A stretch of DNA of 64,000 nt, taken from CAIMUM01 sp034429715 (lineage in GTDB: Bacteria > Chloroflexota > Dehalococcoidia > GIF9 > UBA5629). A program made the translations under genes and the position numbers. The notes under the pieces are model-generated. The model saw nothing but the letters and a program-made list of their open reading frames with translations, was not told the origin of the DNA and ran no database searches. The stretch is taken from positions 1 through 64,000 of the forward strand of contig DAOUFR010000112.1 in assembly GCA_034429715.1 (NCBI GenBank). Direction: 5' to 3'. Below are positions 42,413 to 50,620 of the stretch, in pieces (positions within the stretch are counted from its first letter, which is position 1; the number at the start of each line of letters is the position of its first letter).

Positions 42413-43867
42413 TTATTTAACGTAGAACCTGGGCCTGATCCTGGTCCAGAAGGACGGACAGGCCATGACCCTTGGATTTTTTCCTACTACTTTCTCTGCT
42501 ATTTTCATGGCTTCACCGAAATCTCGAGCGGGAGTGCAGCCTACATCACGCACCGCGCCGGGGCCACCGGTGCCGCTGACTTGTACCTGAGCCAGCGGAT
42601 TGTCCATGCCCGGCACACCCGCCATAATGATCTTATTGGCCTGGTTAAGGGCATACTCGCTCTCATACATCAGCCAGAAGCCGTGCACGGGCGCGTAGGC
42701 ATGCCCATGCCTGTATTTAAAAATGAGGTCTTCGCGGTACATGAACTCCTCTTCATAAACGGATAGCTCCCGCATTGAGAAGCAGTTACGGTAAAGGTCG
42801 AGTATCTCCGAATAAGACGGGTGCGACCTCTCGTCTATAGTGCCGTCGCAATGAGCCAGCGCGATGACAACACCGCCTTCTCTCAGCAATGGTTTATTGA
42901 CCCACATCCGTACGGGGGCGCACGCCGCAGCCAGCGCTATGAGAGGATTGCTGGTCTCACCGTAAAGCGAGTAACGCGGTACACCGTAGATAAGCACATC
43001 GGCCTGCGGCACCTCCATATGATAGATGCTTTCGGCAAATTTCCAGGTAGGTTCGTTGATCTCAGGCGAATAACCTGCAAAAACCCCGGCCGGAGCGCCA
43101 CCTGCGGTGGGGACGACATCCACATAAAATACACGCTTTCCGGTGAATTTTTCGATCTGAGCCATGACCGCTTCCTTGTGAGCGCGATACATCATGGTAT
43201 GCTGGTTGCCGTGGCAGGAATCAGGATGGCCTACCACCGGAAAACCGTGCGTTGATGTCATACTGCGCGTGCTGGGAAAACCGATTATCACGCCGGTACC
43301 CGTCATACCACCCCAGTTCGAAACTACCACAGTGCCTGTATAAATAAAAAGGTCGGAATCCTGCAACGCCCTGTTGTACTCCACATAATCACCCATAGCA
43401 GATGTGCCCATATATACGAGGTTCTCTGTGTCATGGCAATCATGGTTGATAATTCTTGAGGCGCTTCCGGGCGGCGCAAACCTGTCATAGATGGCCGGCC
43501 CCAGGTAAGCCCTCAACTGAATGTCGGTCCATTTGCAGTGATTGCCGCTACCGCATAGAAAATATATATTTTCTTCTTTCACACCGGCCTTAAGAAGCTC
43601 TTCTATCAGAATGGGGATAATCATCTGCCGCGGTTTCCCCGGCCGGGATGGGTCATCAAAACCGATGGTAACCTTGCCGTTACGCGCCTTTTGGGCCAGC
43701 TCGGACAGGGGCGGCGCGCCTACCGGCTTCGCAATAGCATCACGTATGGCTTTTTCGGGGTCCTGTAAGGCTGGAGGATTGGGGATCTCTCCCACCACTG
43801 TTTCTCCCGGCACCTCAATGTCTATCTTCTTATCCCAATAGTCTGCCTGGATTGTTTTATTGCTCAC
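42413..43867 (-). CDS. LarA-like (nickel-dependent lactate racemase family) protein
   Basis: This 484-residue protein has family traits: an N-terminal part with PVGAPPLSELAQKARNGKVTIGFDDPSRPGKPRQMIIPILIEELLKAG, then FLCGSGNHCKWTDIQL and SRIINHDCHDTENLVYMG, where LarA has catalytic His residues. LarA enzymes use a nickel-pincer cofactor to racemise or epimerise 2-hydroxy acids. No lar cofactor genes are in the window. The GTG at 43867 is chosen because AGGAGG lies 6 bases before it; a TTG at 43885 falls within that ribosome site. The gene is divergent from the ABC operon and shares its upstream region. Confidence 0.83.
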   Translation of the reverse strand: MSNKTIQADYWDKKIDIEVPGETVVGEIPNPPALQDPEKAIRDAIAKPVGAPPLSELAQKARNGKVTIGFDDPSRPGKPRQMIIPILIEELLKAGVKEENIYFLCGSGNHCKWTDIQLRAYLGPAIYDRFAPPGSASRIINHDCHDTENLVYMGTSAMGDYVEYNRALQDSDLFIYTGTVVVSNWGGMTGTGVIIGFPSTRSMTSTHGFPVVGHPDSCHGNQHTMMYRAHKEAVMAQIEKFTGKRVFYVDVVPTAGGAPAGVFAGYSPEINEPTWKFAESIYHMEVPQADVLIYGVPRYSLYGETSNPLIALAAACAPVRMWVNKPLLREGGVVIALAHCDGTIDERSHPSYSEILDLYRNCFSMRELSVYEEEFMYREDLIFKYRHGHAYAPVHGFWLMYESEYALNQANKIIMAGVPGMDNPLAQVQVSGTGGPGAVRDVGCTPARDFGEAMKIAEKVVGKNPRVMACPSFWTRIRPRFYVK

Positions 43868-43987
43868 CGTTATCCTCCTTAACAATTAAAATCGATCTTG
43901 ATTTATCTATTGATCAGATTCAAAGACGGCTTCATAATATCACAGCTATAATTTCAGTCCAAACCACTGTTCTTCTATCACCGGCAT

Positions 43988-44017
43988 TAGACAAATTATA
44001 CAAATATTGTATAATTT
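43988..44017 (+). promoter_or_regulatory. Promoter with 25-bp palindromic operator, ABC operon
   Basis: AAATTATACA (43993-44002), a 5-bp spacer AATAT, and TGTATAATTT (44008-44017) form a perfect 10-bp inverted repeat. The right arm contains TATAAT (44010-44015), a good -10 box. TAGACA (43988-43993) lies 16 bp before it as a -35. The same palindrome, with spacer AATAA, lies before dsrA at 62125-62149. A regulator bound here would block or shape transcription of the ABC operon and perhaps the divergent LarA-like gene. The regulator is unknown. Confidence 0.85.
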
Positions 44018-44065
44018 AATCAACCCCTTGGCGACTGATATAATTTGCTGAATCAGGTGGTGTAG

Positions 44066-45064
44066 ATGAAACTTATATTAAAGCTGCTGATGAGTTTTGT
44101 GCTGGCGTCGTTGTTATTTCTCCCCGTCAGTGGTCTGTGGGGCTGTGCGCCTGCGAAGCCGCCCTCCATACGTATCGGCTATCTGCTGGGCGATCTGCAC
44201 CAGTTGCCGTTCTTTGTGGCCGAGGACAAAGGATTCTTCACTGAGGAAGGACTGGATATCGAGGTGGTGGGTCCCTTTGAGGCAGGGCCTGCAGAGATGG
44301 ATGCTCTGGCAGCCGGCCAGATCGATATGGGCTACGTCGGAATGGCGCCTGCCGTGATGGCGGCTGCCCGCAAGATTCCACTTGCCATAGTATCGGGTGT
44401 CAATCTGGAGGGTTCCGGCCTGGTGACCCGTACAGATATAAGCAGCGTTTCCGAACTGAAGTCAAAAAAAATAGCAACGCCTGCGCCGGGATCGATACAA
44501 TATGTAATGTTCGGGATGCTTCTGGCCGATAATGATTTAGGTTACAACGACATCGAGCTTTTCCCCGGTACCGTTAAACCCCCGGATATGCCACAGTCCC
44601 TGCAGACCGGACGCATCGACGGATACTTTGTATGGGAGCCTTTCGTAGCTAAGTCTGTTGTAGGCGGCTACGGTAAAGTCCTTGTGGAATCAAAGGATAT
44701 CTGGCCCGGTCATCCCTGCTGTGTGATAGTGGCAGGGGGTGATTTCATCCGTTCTCAGGATAGCGTTGTAGCTGCGGTAATACGTGCGCATCGCAGGGCT
44801 ATTGATTATATAGCGGCCAACCCGGACGAAGCCAAAGCTATTGCCAGCAAATGGACCAAACTGGATTCCGCCGTTATCGATAACGCTTTCCAACGGGTAA
44901 AATACACCTATTCTCTTAATAAGGACGATGTCAAGAAATTTGTTGGGGACATCATTAATCTTGGTGAGACAGGAGCGATCAAGCCGATAATAACAACTGC
45001 TGATGTCCCGGATTTAGATAAGTTTGTCGAGATGGTAGTAGATACCAAATATATTCAGAGGTGA
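44066..45064 (+). CDS. ABC transporter substrate-binding lipoprotein (sulfonate/nitrate/taurine type)
   Basis: This 332-residue protein has a lipoprotein signal ending in LWGC (Cys at about residue 27). The SsuA/TauA/NrtA-like fold starts SIRIGYLLGDLHQLPFFVAEDKGFFTEEGLDIEVV. Further family parts are ALAAGQIDMGYVGMAPAVMAA and QTGRIDGYFVWEPFVAKSVVGGYGKVLVESKDIWPGHPCCVIVA. It should bind an anionic or small organic solute and deliver it to the permease encoded next. The family includes alkanesulfonate, taurine, nitrate and thiamine-precursor binders, so the ligand is open. The shared operator with dsrAB makes a sulfur compound attractive. Confidence 0.88.
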   Translation: MKLILKLLMSFVLASLLFLPVSGLWGCAPAKPPSIRIGYLLGDLHQLPFFVAEDKGFFTEEGLDIEVVGPFEAGPAEMDALAAGQIDMGYVGMAPAVMAAARKIPLAIVSGVNLEGSGLVTRTDISSVSELKSKKIATPAPGSIQYVMFGMLLADNDLGYNDIELFPGTVKPPDMPQSLQTGRIDGYFVWEPFVAKSVVGGYGKVLVESKDIWPGHPCCVIVAGGDFIRSQDSVVAAVIRAHRRAIDYIAANPDEAKAIASKWTKLDSAVIDNAFQRVKYTYSLNKDDVKKFVGDIINLGETGAIKPIITTADVPDLDKFVEMVVDTKYIQR

Positions 45065-45107
45065 GGCCACGCGTCCTTTACGACTAATTTCGATCCTCCT
45101 GTTCCTG

Positions 45108-45833
45108 GTGATCTGGGAAGCGGCAGCCCTCCTGGCCAATATACCGCAGCTTTTTCCGACTCCTGTTGCCGTAATTATCGCCCTCGGACAGCTGTTTGTC
45201 GCACCCGGTCCTCCCGGATTGTCATGGGCCGGCGAATTAATGGGGAATACACTAATCAGCCTCTGGAGGGTCATGGTCGGTTTTGCGCTGGCGGGAGTGA
45301 CGGGAATATTGCTGGGCATCATCATCGGCTGGTGGCGAAATGCCCGAGACCTGCTGGAGCCGATCATAGAGCTGCTGCGCCCTATCCCGCCACTGGCCTG
45401 GATACCGCTGGCCATGCTGTGGTTTGGACTGGGTTTCAAGCCTGCGGTCTTCCTGATCTGGCTGGGCGCCTTTTTCCCGATTTTGCTCAATACGGTGCTC
45501 GGCATGGAGAGCACGCCCAACAAGCTGGTGGAGGTAGCTAAAACGCTTGGCGCCGGACCCTGGCAGATACTGTTTAAGGTCGGTTTGCCGTCGGCGGCCC
45601 CCTCCATCATGGCAGGCCTGCGCATCGGTATCGGGATAGGGTGGATGTGCCTGGTCGCGGCTGAACTGACAGGTTCCAACTCCGGACTGGGTTACATGAT
45701 AATGTACTACTACTCGACCATGGAAGCATCAAAGACAGTTGCAGGCATGCTGATGATCGGTATCGTGGGCTTTCTGATGTTCATCGGACTCAAAAATCTC
45801 GAGGATAAAATCCTGTTCTGGAAGGCGACATGA
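45108..45833 (+). CDS. ABC transporter permease (SsuC/TauC type), possible frameshifted N-terminus
   Basis: This permease is 241 residues from the GTG at 45108. It has the EAA-type loop VEVAKTLGAGPWQILFKVGLPSAAPSIMAGLRIGIGIGWMCLVAAE and several membrane helices. The sequence just upstream in the same frame encodes RPLRLISILLFLVIWEAAALL, the usual first helix, but has no start codon. A GTG at 45061 overlaps the binding-protein stop (GTGA), but it is in another frame. A one-base loss near 45072 would explain this. The gene may thus be slightly damaged, or the assembly may have an indel. It forms the membrane channel with the ATPase encoded next. Confidence 0.85.
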   Translation: MIWEAAALLANIPQLFPTPVAVIIALGQLFVAPGPPGLSWAGELMGNTLISLWRVMVGFALAGVTGILLGIIIGWWRNARDLLEPIIELLRPIPPLAWIPLAMLWFGLGFKPAVFLIWLGAFFPILLNTVLGMESTPNKLVEVAKTLGAGPWQILFKVGLPSAAPSIMAGLRIGIGIGWMCLVAAELTGSNSGLGYMIMYYYSTMEASKTVAGMLMIGIVGFLMFIGLKNLEDKILFWKAT

Positions 45834-46594
45834 GCGGGAAAAAACTCATCATCGAACGCGTCACGAAAACCTTTATCGAGAAAAAAGGGGGCACATCCAC
45901 TATGGCCCTGCGCGAATTCAGCCTGGAAATTGAACAAGGCGAGTTTGTCTGCCTGGTTGGCCCCTCCGGATGCGGTAAGACCACGCTGCTCAAGCTCGTT
46001 GCCGGTCTCGAACAGGCCAGTTCAGGCTCTATTTATCTCGATGGGAACCCGGTAACCGGGCCGGGCCGTGAGAGGGGACTGGTCTTTCAGGATTTCGCAT
46101 TGTTCCCCTGGAGGGATGTCCGAGACAATGTGGCCTTCGGTCCGGAGGTTCTCAAAGTACCGCTCTCTGAGCGACTGCGAATCGCTGAACACTGCATCGA
46201 TCTCGTTGGATTGTCCGGCAGCAGTCACAAGTACCCTTCTGAGCTTTCCGGAGGCATGAAGCAACGTGTGGCCATCGCACGCGCCCTGGCCAACAGTCCG
46301 GAAGTGCTGCTGATGGATGAGCCATTCGGTTCGCTTGACGCACAAACACGCAACCAGATGCAGAACGAGTTACTACGTATCTGGCAGGATAATAAAAAGG
46401 CCGTAGTCTTCGTCACACACAGTGTAGAAGAGGCGGTTTACCTCTCAAACCGGATTGTGGTGATGACAGGCAGCCCGGGAACAGTTAAGCAGATCTACAC
46501 TGTGGAGCTTTCCTATCCACGCTCGCGCGCCGACCATGGTTTTATCTCCCTTCGCGAGAAAATAACAGGCTGCATGGCCGAAGAGTGCAGGTAA
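45830..46594 (+). CDS. ABC transporter ATP-binding protein (SsuB/TauB type)
   Basis: This 254-residue protein has the Walker A motif GPSGCGKTTLLKL, the Q-loop FQDFALFPW, the signature SELSGGMKQRVAIARALA, Walker B VLLMDEPFGSLDAQTR, and the switch His in FVTHSVEEAVYLS. It powers the neighbouring permease. The ATG overlaps the permease stop by 4 bp (ATGA), so the two are translationally coupled. It completes a binding-protein/permease/ATPase operon. Confidence 0.94.
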   Translation: MSGKKLIIERVTKTFIEKKGGTSTMALREFSLEIEQGEFVCLVGPSGCGKTTLLKLVAGLEQASSGSIYLDGNPVTGPGRERGLVFQDFALFPWRDVRDNVAFGPEVLKVPLSERLRIAEHCIDLVGLSGSSHKYPSELSGGMKQRVAIARALANSPEVLLMDEPFGSLDAQTRNQMQNELLRIWQDNKKAVVFVTHSVEEAVYLSNRIVVMTGSPGTVKQIYTVELSYPRSRADHGFISLREKITGCMAEECR

Positions 46595-46728
46595 AAGCAA
46601 AATAGTCTATTATTACTTAGGTCAATGATATCGGGCAGGAGGTGTAAATATAGTTGCATTCACTTCGGTTGACTGTCCTATTGCTGGATCGCCAGTTCAT
46701 CTCAAATTTAATGCTCGGAGGTTAGAAC

Positions 46729-47991
46729 TTGGATAGCACTAAGAGTAAAGCAGTACCGGTAATTCCGCCCAGAAGCCGCGGCTATATCGCATACTTAGCC
46801 GTGCTCATGACCATCGTCGCCCTCATGGACTGGTATATATCCACGATCAAAATGACCGCTCTTCCTTATATACTTAAGGAATACAATTTAACCGCCGCCC
46901 AATTTTCATGGACCGAGTCACTTTTCCTGATCCCAACTTTCCTTGTATTCTTGCTTAACGGGCTGAACGATATTATCGGCAGGAAGTGGTCGGTTTTCAT
47001 TCTGATGCTGCTCATGGGAACTTCGTGCATTTGCATAGTGTATTTCACACCGTCATTCTTAATGTTTATGACATTTTACGCTGTTGCCATGCTCACGACC
47101 GTCTCCAATATGTGGGCCATTCCCATCGGCGAGGAGGCGAAGGCTGCCAACCGCGGCAAGATGGTCGCCCTTGTATATACAATCGGTATGATCCCCCTGA
47201 GCGCACTATTACCGTCCCTTCTCGTTGATAAGCTGGGATTGGACTGGAGATGGATGTACGGCGTGATGTTCGTCATGATGATGATCGGCATTGTACTGTG
47301 GTTTTTTATGAAGGAAACAGCCAGGTACGAACAGATTAAGGCCGAACGCAAAGCCGGCACCCGTAAGGAGCATATCTTCGGTGTGGGAGTTATCACAAAA
47401 GGCGATATAAAATACATTGCTATCGGCGCACTGATGTGGATATGCTGGCTGCTCGACCAGTTTCTCTTTTTCTGGGCAGGACATTATTTCATGGATATCA
47501 AAGGTTTAACCCTGCAGCAGTGGACTTACGGGGTACTGCTGTTGGCCATGTTAGGCACGATAGCCGGCGGCCTTATTGCTGGCTGGTTACTGGATAAGAT
47601 CGGCAGGAAGGTAACATGGTTCATCGGGTGCCTGGGCATGGCAATTTCCATGGCACCTATAGGTTTCCTTCCGGATTCACTGGTACGCATTGCGGTTATC
47701 TCTGGCGGCTTCTTCATGGGTTTTTCCTACGCATGGATTGTAGTATTTATCCCTGAGATATTCCCCACGGATAGAAGGGGCTCCTGCCTGGGATGGACCA
47801 CAACCATCACCCGCATCTCTTACGTGCTCGGTCCCGTAGTGGCAGCCGTTTTATTAACACTATCTCCCAATATGGAATGGTTCTGGGTGGTAACAGGGGC
47901 AATTATGATCATTCCGGCCGTGAGTATTCTTATAATTAAACCCTATGAGACGAAAAACAAAGAGCTGGAAGAGATAGAGTTCAGGCTTTAG
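46729..47991 (+). CDS. Major facilitator superfamily transporter
   Basis: This 420-residue protein has about twelve membrane helices. Family motifs include LNGLNDIIGRKWSVFILMLLMG between helices 2 and 3 (D-x2-G-R-+) and GWLLDKIGRKVTWFIGCLGMA at the equivalent site in the second half. The start is a TTG with CGGAGG 7 bases upstream. It should move a small organic solute with protons. A 23-codon reading frame in the leader is noted but not called. Confidence 0.86.
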   Translation: MDSTKSKAVPVIPPRSRGYIAYLAVLMTIVALMDWYISTIKMTALPYILKEYNLTAAQFSWTESLFLIPTFLVFLLNGLNDIIGRKWSVFILMLLMGTSCICIVYFTPSFLMFMTFYAVAMLTTVSNMWAIPIGEEAKAANRGKMVALVYTIGMIPLSALLPSLLVDKLGLDWRWMYGVMFVMMMIGIVLWFFMKETARYEQIKAERKAGTRKEHIFGVGVITKGDIKYIAIGALMWICWLLDQFLFFWAGHYFMDIKGLTLQQWTYGVLLLAMLGTIAGGLIAGWLLDKIGRKVTWFIGCLGMAISMAPIGFLPDSLVRIAVISGGFFMGFSYAWIVVFIPEIFPTDRRGSCLGWTTTITRISYVLGPVVAAVLLTLSPNMEWFWVVTGAIMIIPAVSILIIKPYETKNKELEEIEFRL

Positions 47992-48077
47992 CCCGGTTAA
48001 TTGGATCGGTTGGCGCCAGGCAGCAGCGGGGATTTTGTTACCTTATATAATCTCTACTACCATGGAGGGACCATAAT

Positions 48078-49028
48078 ATGAAAGGCAAAGGTAAAATAGT
48101 GTGTAACGTTGCTGTGATCGGTGCTGGAGTAATGGGTCCCGGCATCGCCCAGGTTTTCGCCCAGGCAGGTTGCCCGGTTAAAATTATTGATATCGACAAG
48201 GTAGCCTTACAGCAGGCACGAGAACGCATCGAATCAAGTGTAAGCGCGTTTAAACAAGCCGGGATTTATGGAGCGCGTAAAGCGGCCGCAACATTATCCA
48301 ATATCAGTGTCACAGCAAACCTTGCGGACGGACTTAAAAAGGCCGGTTTCATCGTTGAGGCGATCGGGGAAAACATGGAGTTGAAAAGGGCTCTGTACAA
48401 GCAGGTTGAGAAGCTTGCCCCACCCTCAGCCGTTATCGCCAGCAATACCTCGACGTTCTCTATCGATGATTTGGCCAAGGGATCAAAACGGCCGGGAAGG
48501 TACATGTTAACGCACTTCGTTAATCCTCCAAATGTCATACCCCTGGTTGAAGTGGCCCGTGGAGTGCAGACTTCCGATAAAACCTACGATTTCACACTGG
48601 CTCTGCTCAAGCAGGCGGGCAAACGTCCCCTGATACTGAAGAAAATGATACCCGGACACCTAATCAACAACTTCAATTTTGCCATATTGAGCACTGCCCT
48701 GGGCTTTATGGGACAGGGCATCGCCTCTATAGAGGATATTGACCGTGCGCTCACGGAGGCGCTCGGCCCACGTTATTCGATAATGGGTCCTTTCAAGACC
48801 ATGGATTTGCTCGGCCTCAATATCATCTGGCAATCGGTGACTTCTTTTGATCCCAACGCCCACAATGATCCGCGCATCAAAGAGTTGAAAAAATTGTACC
48901 AGGCAGGCAAGCTGGGGATGAGAACCGGGGCAGGTTTCTATGACTACGGCGGAAAAACATACTTCGATACACTCAACCACTATAATCGCAGGATCCTAAA
49001 AGCTTATAAAACGGCACAGGAAAAATAA
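48078..49028 (+). CDS. 3-hydroxyacyl-CoA dehydrogenase
   Basis: This 316-residue protein has the NAD motif VAVIGAGVMGPGIAQVFAQAGCPVKIIDID. The catalytic His-Glu pair regions are in ASNTSTFSIDDLA and YMLTHFVNPPNVIPLVEV. A C-terminal domain follows with a MGPFKTMDLLGLN-type helix. It oxidises a 3-hydroxyacyl-CoA to the 3-oxo form in beta-oxidation or butyrate-type pathways. GGAGGG lies before the ATG. The other beta-oxidation genes are elsewhere in the window (ligase, acyl-CoA dehydrogenase). Confidence 0.94.
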   Translation: MKGKGKIVCNVAVIGAGVMGPGIAQVFAQAGCPVKIIDIDKVALQQARERIESSVSAFKQAGIYGARKAAATLSNISVTANLADGLKKAGFIVEAIGENMELKRALYKQVEKLAPPSAVIASNTSTFSIDDLAKGSKRPGRYMLTHFVNPPNVIPLVEVARGVQTSDKTYDFTLALLKQAGKRPLILKKMIPGHLINNFNFAILSTALGFMGQGIASIEDIDRALTEALGPRYSIMGPFKTMDLLGLNIIWQSVTSFDPNAHNDPRIKELKKLYQAGKLGMRTGAGFYDYGGKTYFDTLNHYNRRILKAYKTAQEK

Positions 49029-49088
49029 TCCCGCAGCACAGGTTATTCTATAAATAGATTGATATTTAATTGACCGGTTTCAGGCATC

Positions 49089-49592
49089 ATGGAACTCTGT
49101 AGTCTGCTCGAAAAGAAAAAACCGATCATTCTTAAGAATTGGGTCGCGGCAATCCTTGGCACCTATCCCGACGATGTTGGCGCATTCTTCAAAGATGAGA
49201 TGGACATGTTCGCCAACCCTGTTGGTCACACCATCATGACCAATGCTGAAAATATACTGGAAGGACTTATCAGCGGTGAGGATGCGCACACGCAATCTGT
49301 CTATATAGAGAGGATCATCCGCATTCGCGCTGTGCAGAATTTCACCACTGTCCAGGCAGTATCCTTCATCAACAGCTTAAAAACAGCAATAATCGATCAG
49401 CTTGAATCGGAGATAAGCAGGCGCAATCTCCGGGATGAATGGGATGAGTTACAGGTAACCGTGGACAGTCTTGCCCCCCTGGCTTTGGGGATATACGCAA
49501 AAACTCAGGAGAGAATTGAGCATATCCGCAGGAAAGAGATCGAGAACAACGAGAAGTTCCTGATGAGACTGATGGGAAGTCGAAATCCATGA
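49089..49592 (+). CDS. RsbRD N-terminal-like sensor domain protein
   Basis: This 167-residue all-helical protein has the pattern of the RsbR/RsbRD N-terminal domain: LLEKKKPIILKNWVAAILGTYPDD, then EILEGLISGEDAHTQS-like and IERIIRIRAVQNFTTVQAVSFINSLKTAI. The STAS domain of full RsbR proteins is absent. It overlaps dsrM by 4 bp, so it belongs to the dsrMKJOP transcript. Similar small proteins occur at the head of dsrM operons in known sulfate reducers. A redox, haem or signal-sensing role is possible but not shown. Confidence 0.78.
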   Translation: MELCSLLEKKKPIILKNWVAAILGTYPDDVGAFFKDEMDMFANPVGHTIMTNAENILEGLISGEDAHTQSVYIERIIRIRAVQNFTTVQAVSFINSLKTAIIDQLESEISRRNLRDEWDELQVTVDSLAPLALGIYAKTQERIEHIRRKEIENNEKFLMRLMGSRNP

Positions 49593-50620
49593 ATCGCACA
49601 GCTATAATACTCTACCCCCTGGCCGTGGTAACATTGCTTGTCCTGCTGTCGCTCTTGACTTTGTTTGGTAACGGCACTGAATATGTTTTCGCAATCATCA
49701 TACCTTATCTGGCACTGATATCTTTTTTCACAGGTATCATTTACAGGGTTGTACGCTGGGCGCAGTCGCCCGTCCCCTTCAATATACCCACAGTTTCCGG
49801 TCAGGAAAAGTCACTCCCCTGGATCAGAGCCGATAGAATTGAAAGCCCTTCCAATAACTGGGCTGCGGCCTGGCGTATGTTGCTGGAGATGCTGCTCTTC
49901 CGATCTCTATTCCGCAATAATAATATGCAGCAGGCAGGCAGGCACCGGCTGATCTACGGCGGCAGCCGCTGGCTCTGGCTGGGTGGACTGGCCTTCCACT
50001 GGTCACTGTTCATAATCCTCATACGTCACCTGCGTTATTTTACGGAACCTGTCTTCCCACCATCAATATGGATCGCCACGATCGACGGATTTCTGCAGTT
50101 GGCTCTACCTGCTCTTTTCATCACCGATTTCATCATACTCACCGCAGTATCGTATTTATTAGTGAGGAGACTGGTCTCTGCACGGGTCAGGTATATATCT
50201 CTCGCTCCGGATTACCTGGCCCTTTTTCTTATCCTCGCAGTGGTGATCTCGGGCATTCTTATGCGCTCCGTATTTAAGGTAGACCTTGTCGCAGTCAAGG
50301 AGTTGGCGATCAGCGTGATCACTTTCAGACCGGCGGTCCCCGCCGGCATCGGCCTTCCTTTCTATATCCACCTGCTGCTCGTTTGCACATTAATAGCCTA
50401 TTTCCCTTTCAGCAAAATGATACACGCTGCCGGCATACTCCTCAGCCCCACACGCAGCTTAAAGAACGACAGCCGAAGGGTGAGGCATGTTAATCCCTGG
50501 AACCGCCCGGTCAGGGTGCATACTTATACCGAATACGAAGACGAGTTCAGACAGCCCATGATCAAGGCAGGTATTCCCGTTGACATAAATACTGCTGCGG
50601 GGAGCAATGATGGCAGATAA
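49589..50620 (+). CDS. dsrM: DsrM, cytochrome b subunit of the DsrMKJOP complex
   Basis: This 343-residue protein has six or so membrane helices and resembles the nitrate reductase gamma subunit. The helix parts LAFHWSLFIILIRHLRYF and LPFYIHLLLVCTLIAYFPFSKMIHAAG hold four His, the likely ligands of two b haems. A soluble C-terminal tail follows. It should oxidise menaquinol and pass electrons to DsrK. The ATG overlaps the upstream gene by 4 bp, and the stop overlaps the dsrK start by 14 bp. Confidence 0.92.
   Translation: MNRTAIILYPLAVVTLLVLLSLLTLFGNGTEYVFAIIIPYLALISFFTGIIYRVVRWAQSPVPFNIPTVSGQEKSLPWIRADRIESPSNNWAAAWRMLLEMLLFRSLFRNNNMQQAGRHRLIYGGSRWLWLGGLAFHWSLFIILIRHLRYFTEPVFPPSIWIATIDGFLQLALPALFITDFIILTAVSYLLVRRLVSARVRYISLAPDYLALFLILAVVISGILMRSVFKVDLVAVKELAISVITFRPAVPAGIGLPFYIHLLLVCTLIAYFPFSKMIHAAGILLSPTRSLKNDSRRVRHVNPWNRPVRVHTYTEYEDEFRQPMIKAGIPVDINTAAGSNDGR

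Noticed and set aside
46654..46725. 23-codon leader frame before the MFS gene, ending at its ribosome site
   Set aside because: The start is a TTG 11 bases from an AGGAGG, and the peptide has no attenuation-type codon run. The evidence is too weak to call a gene.
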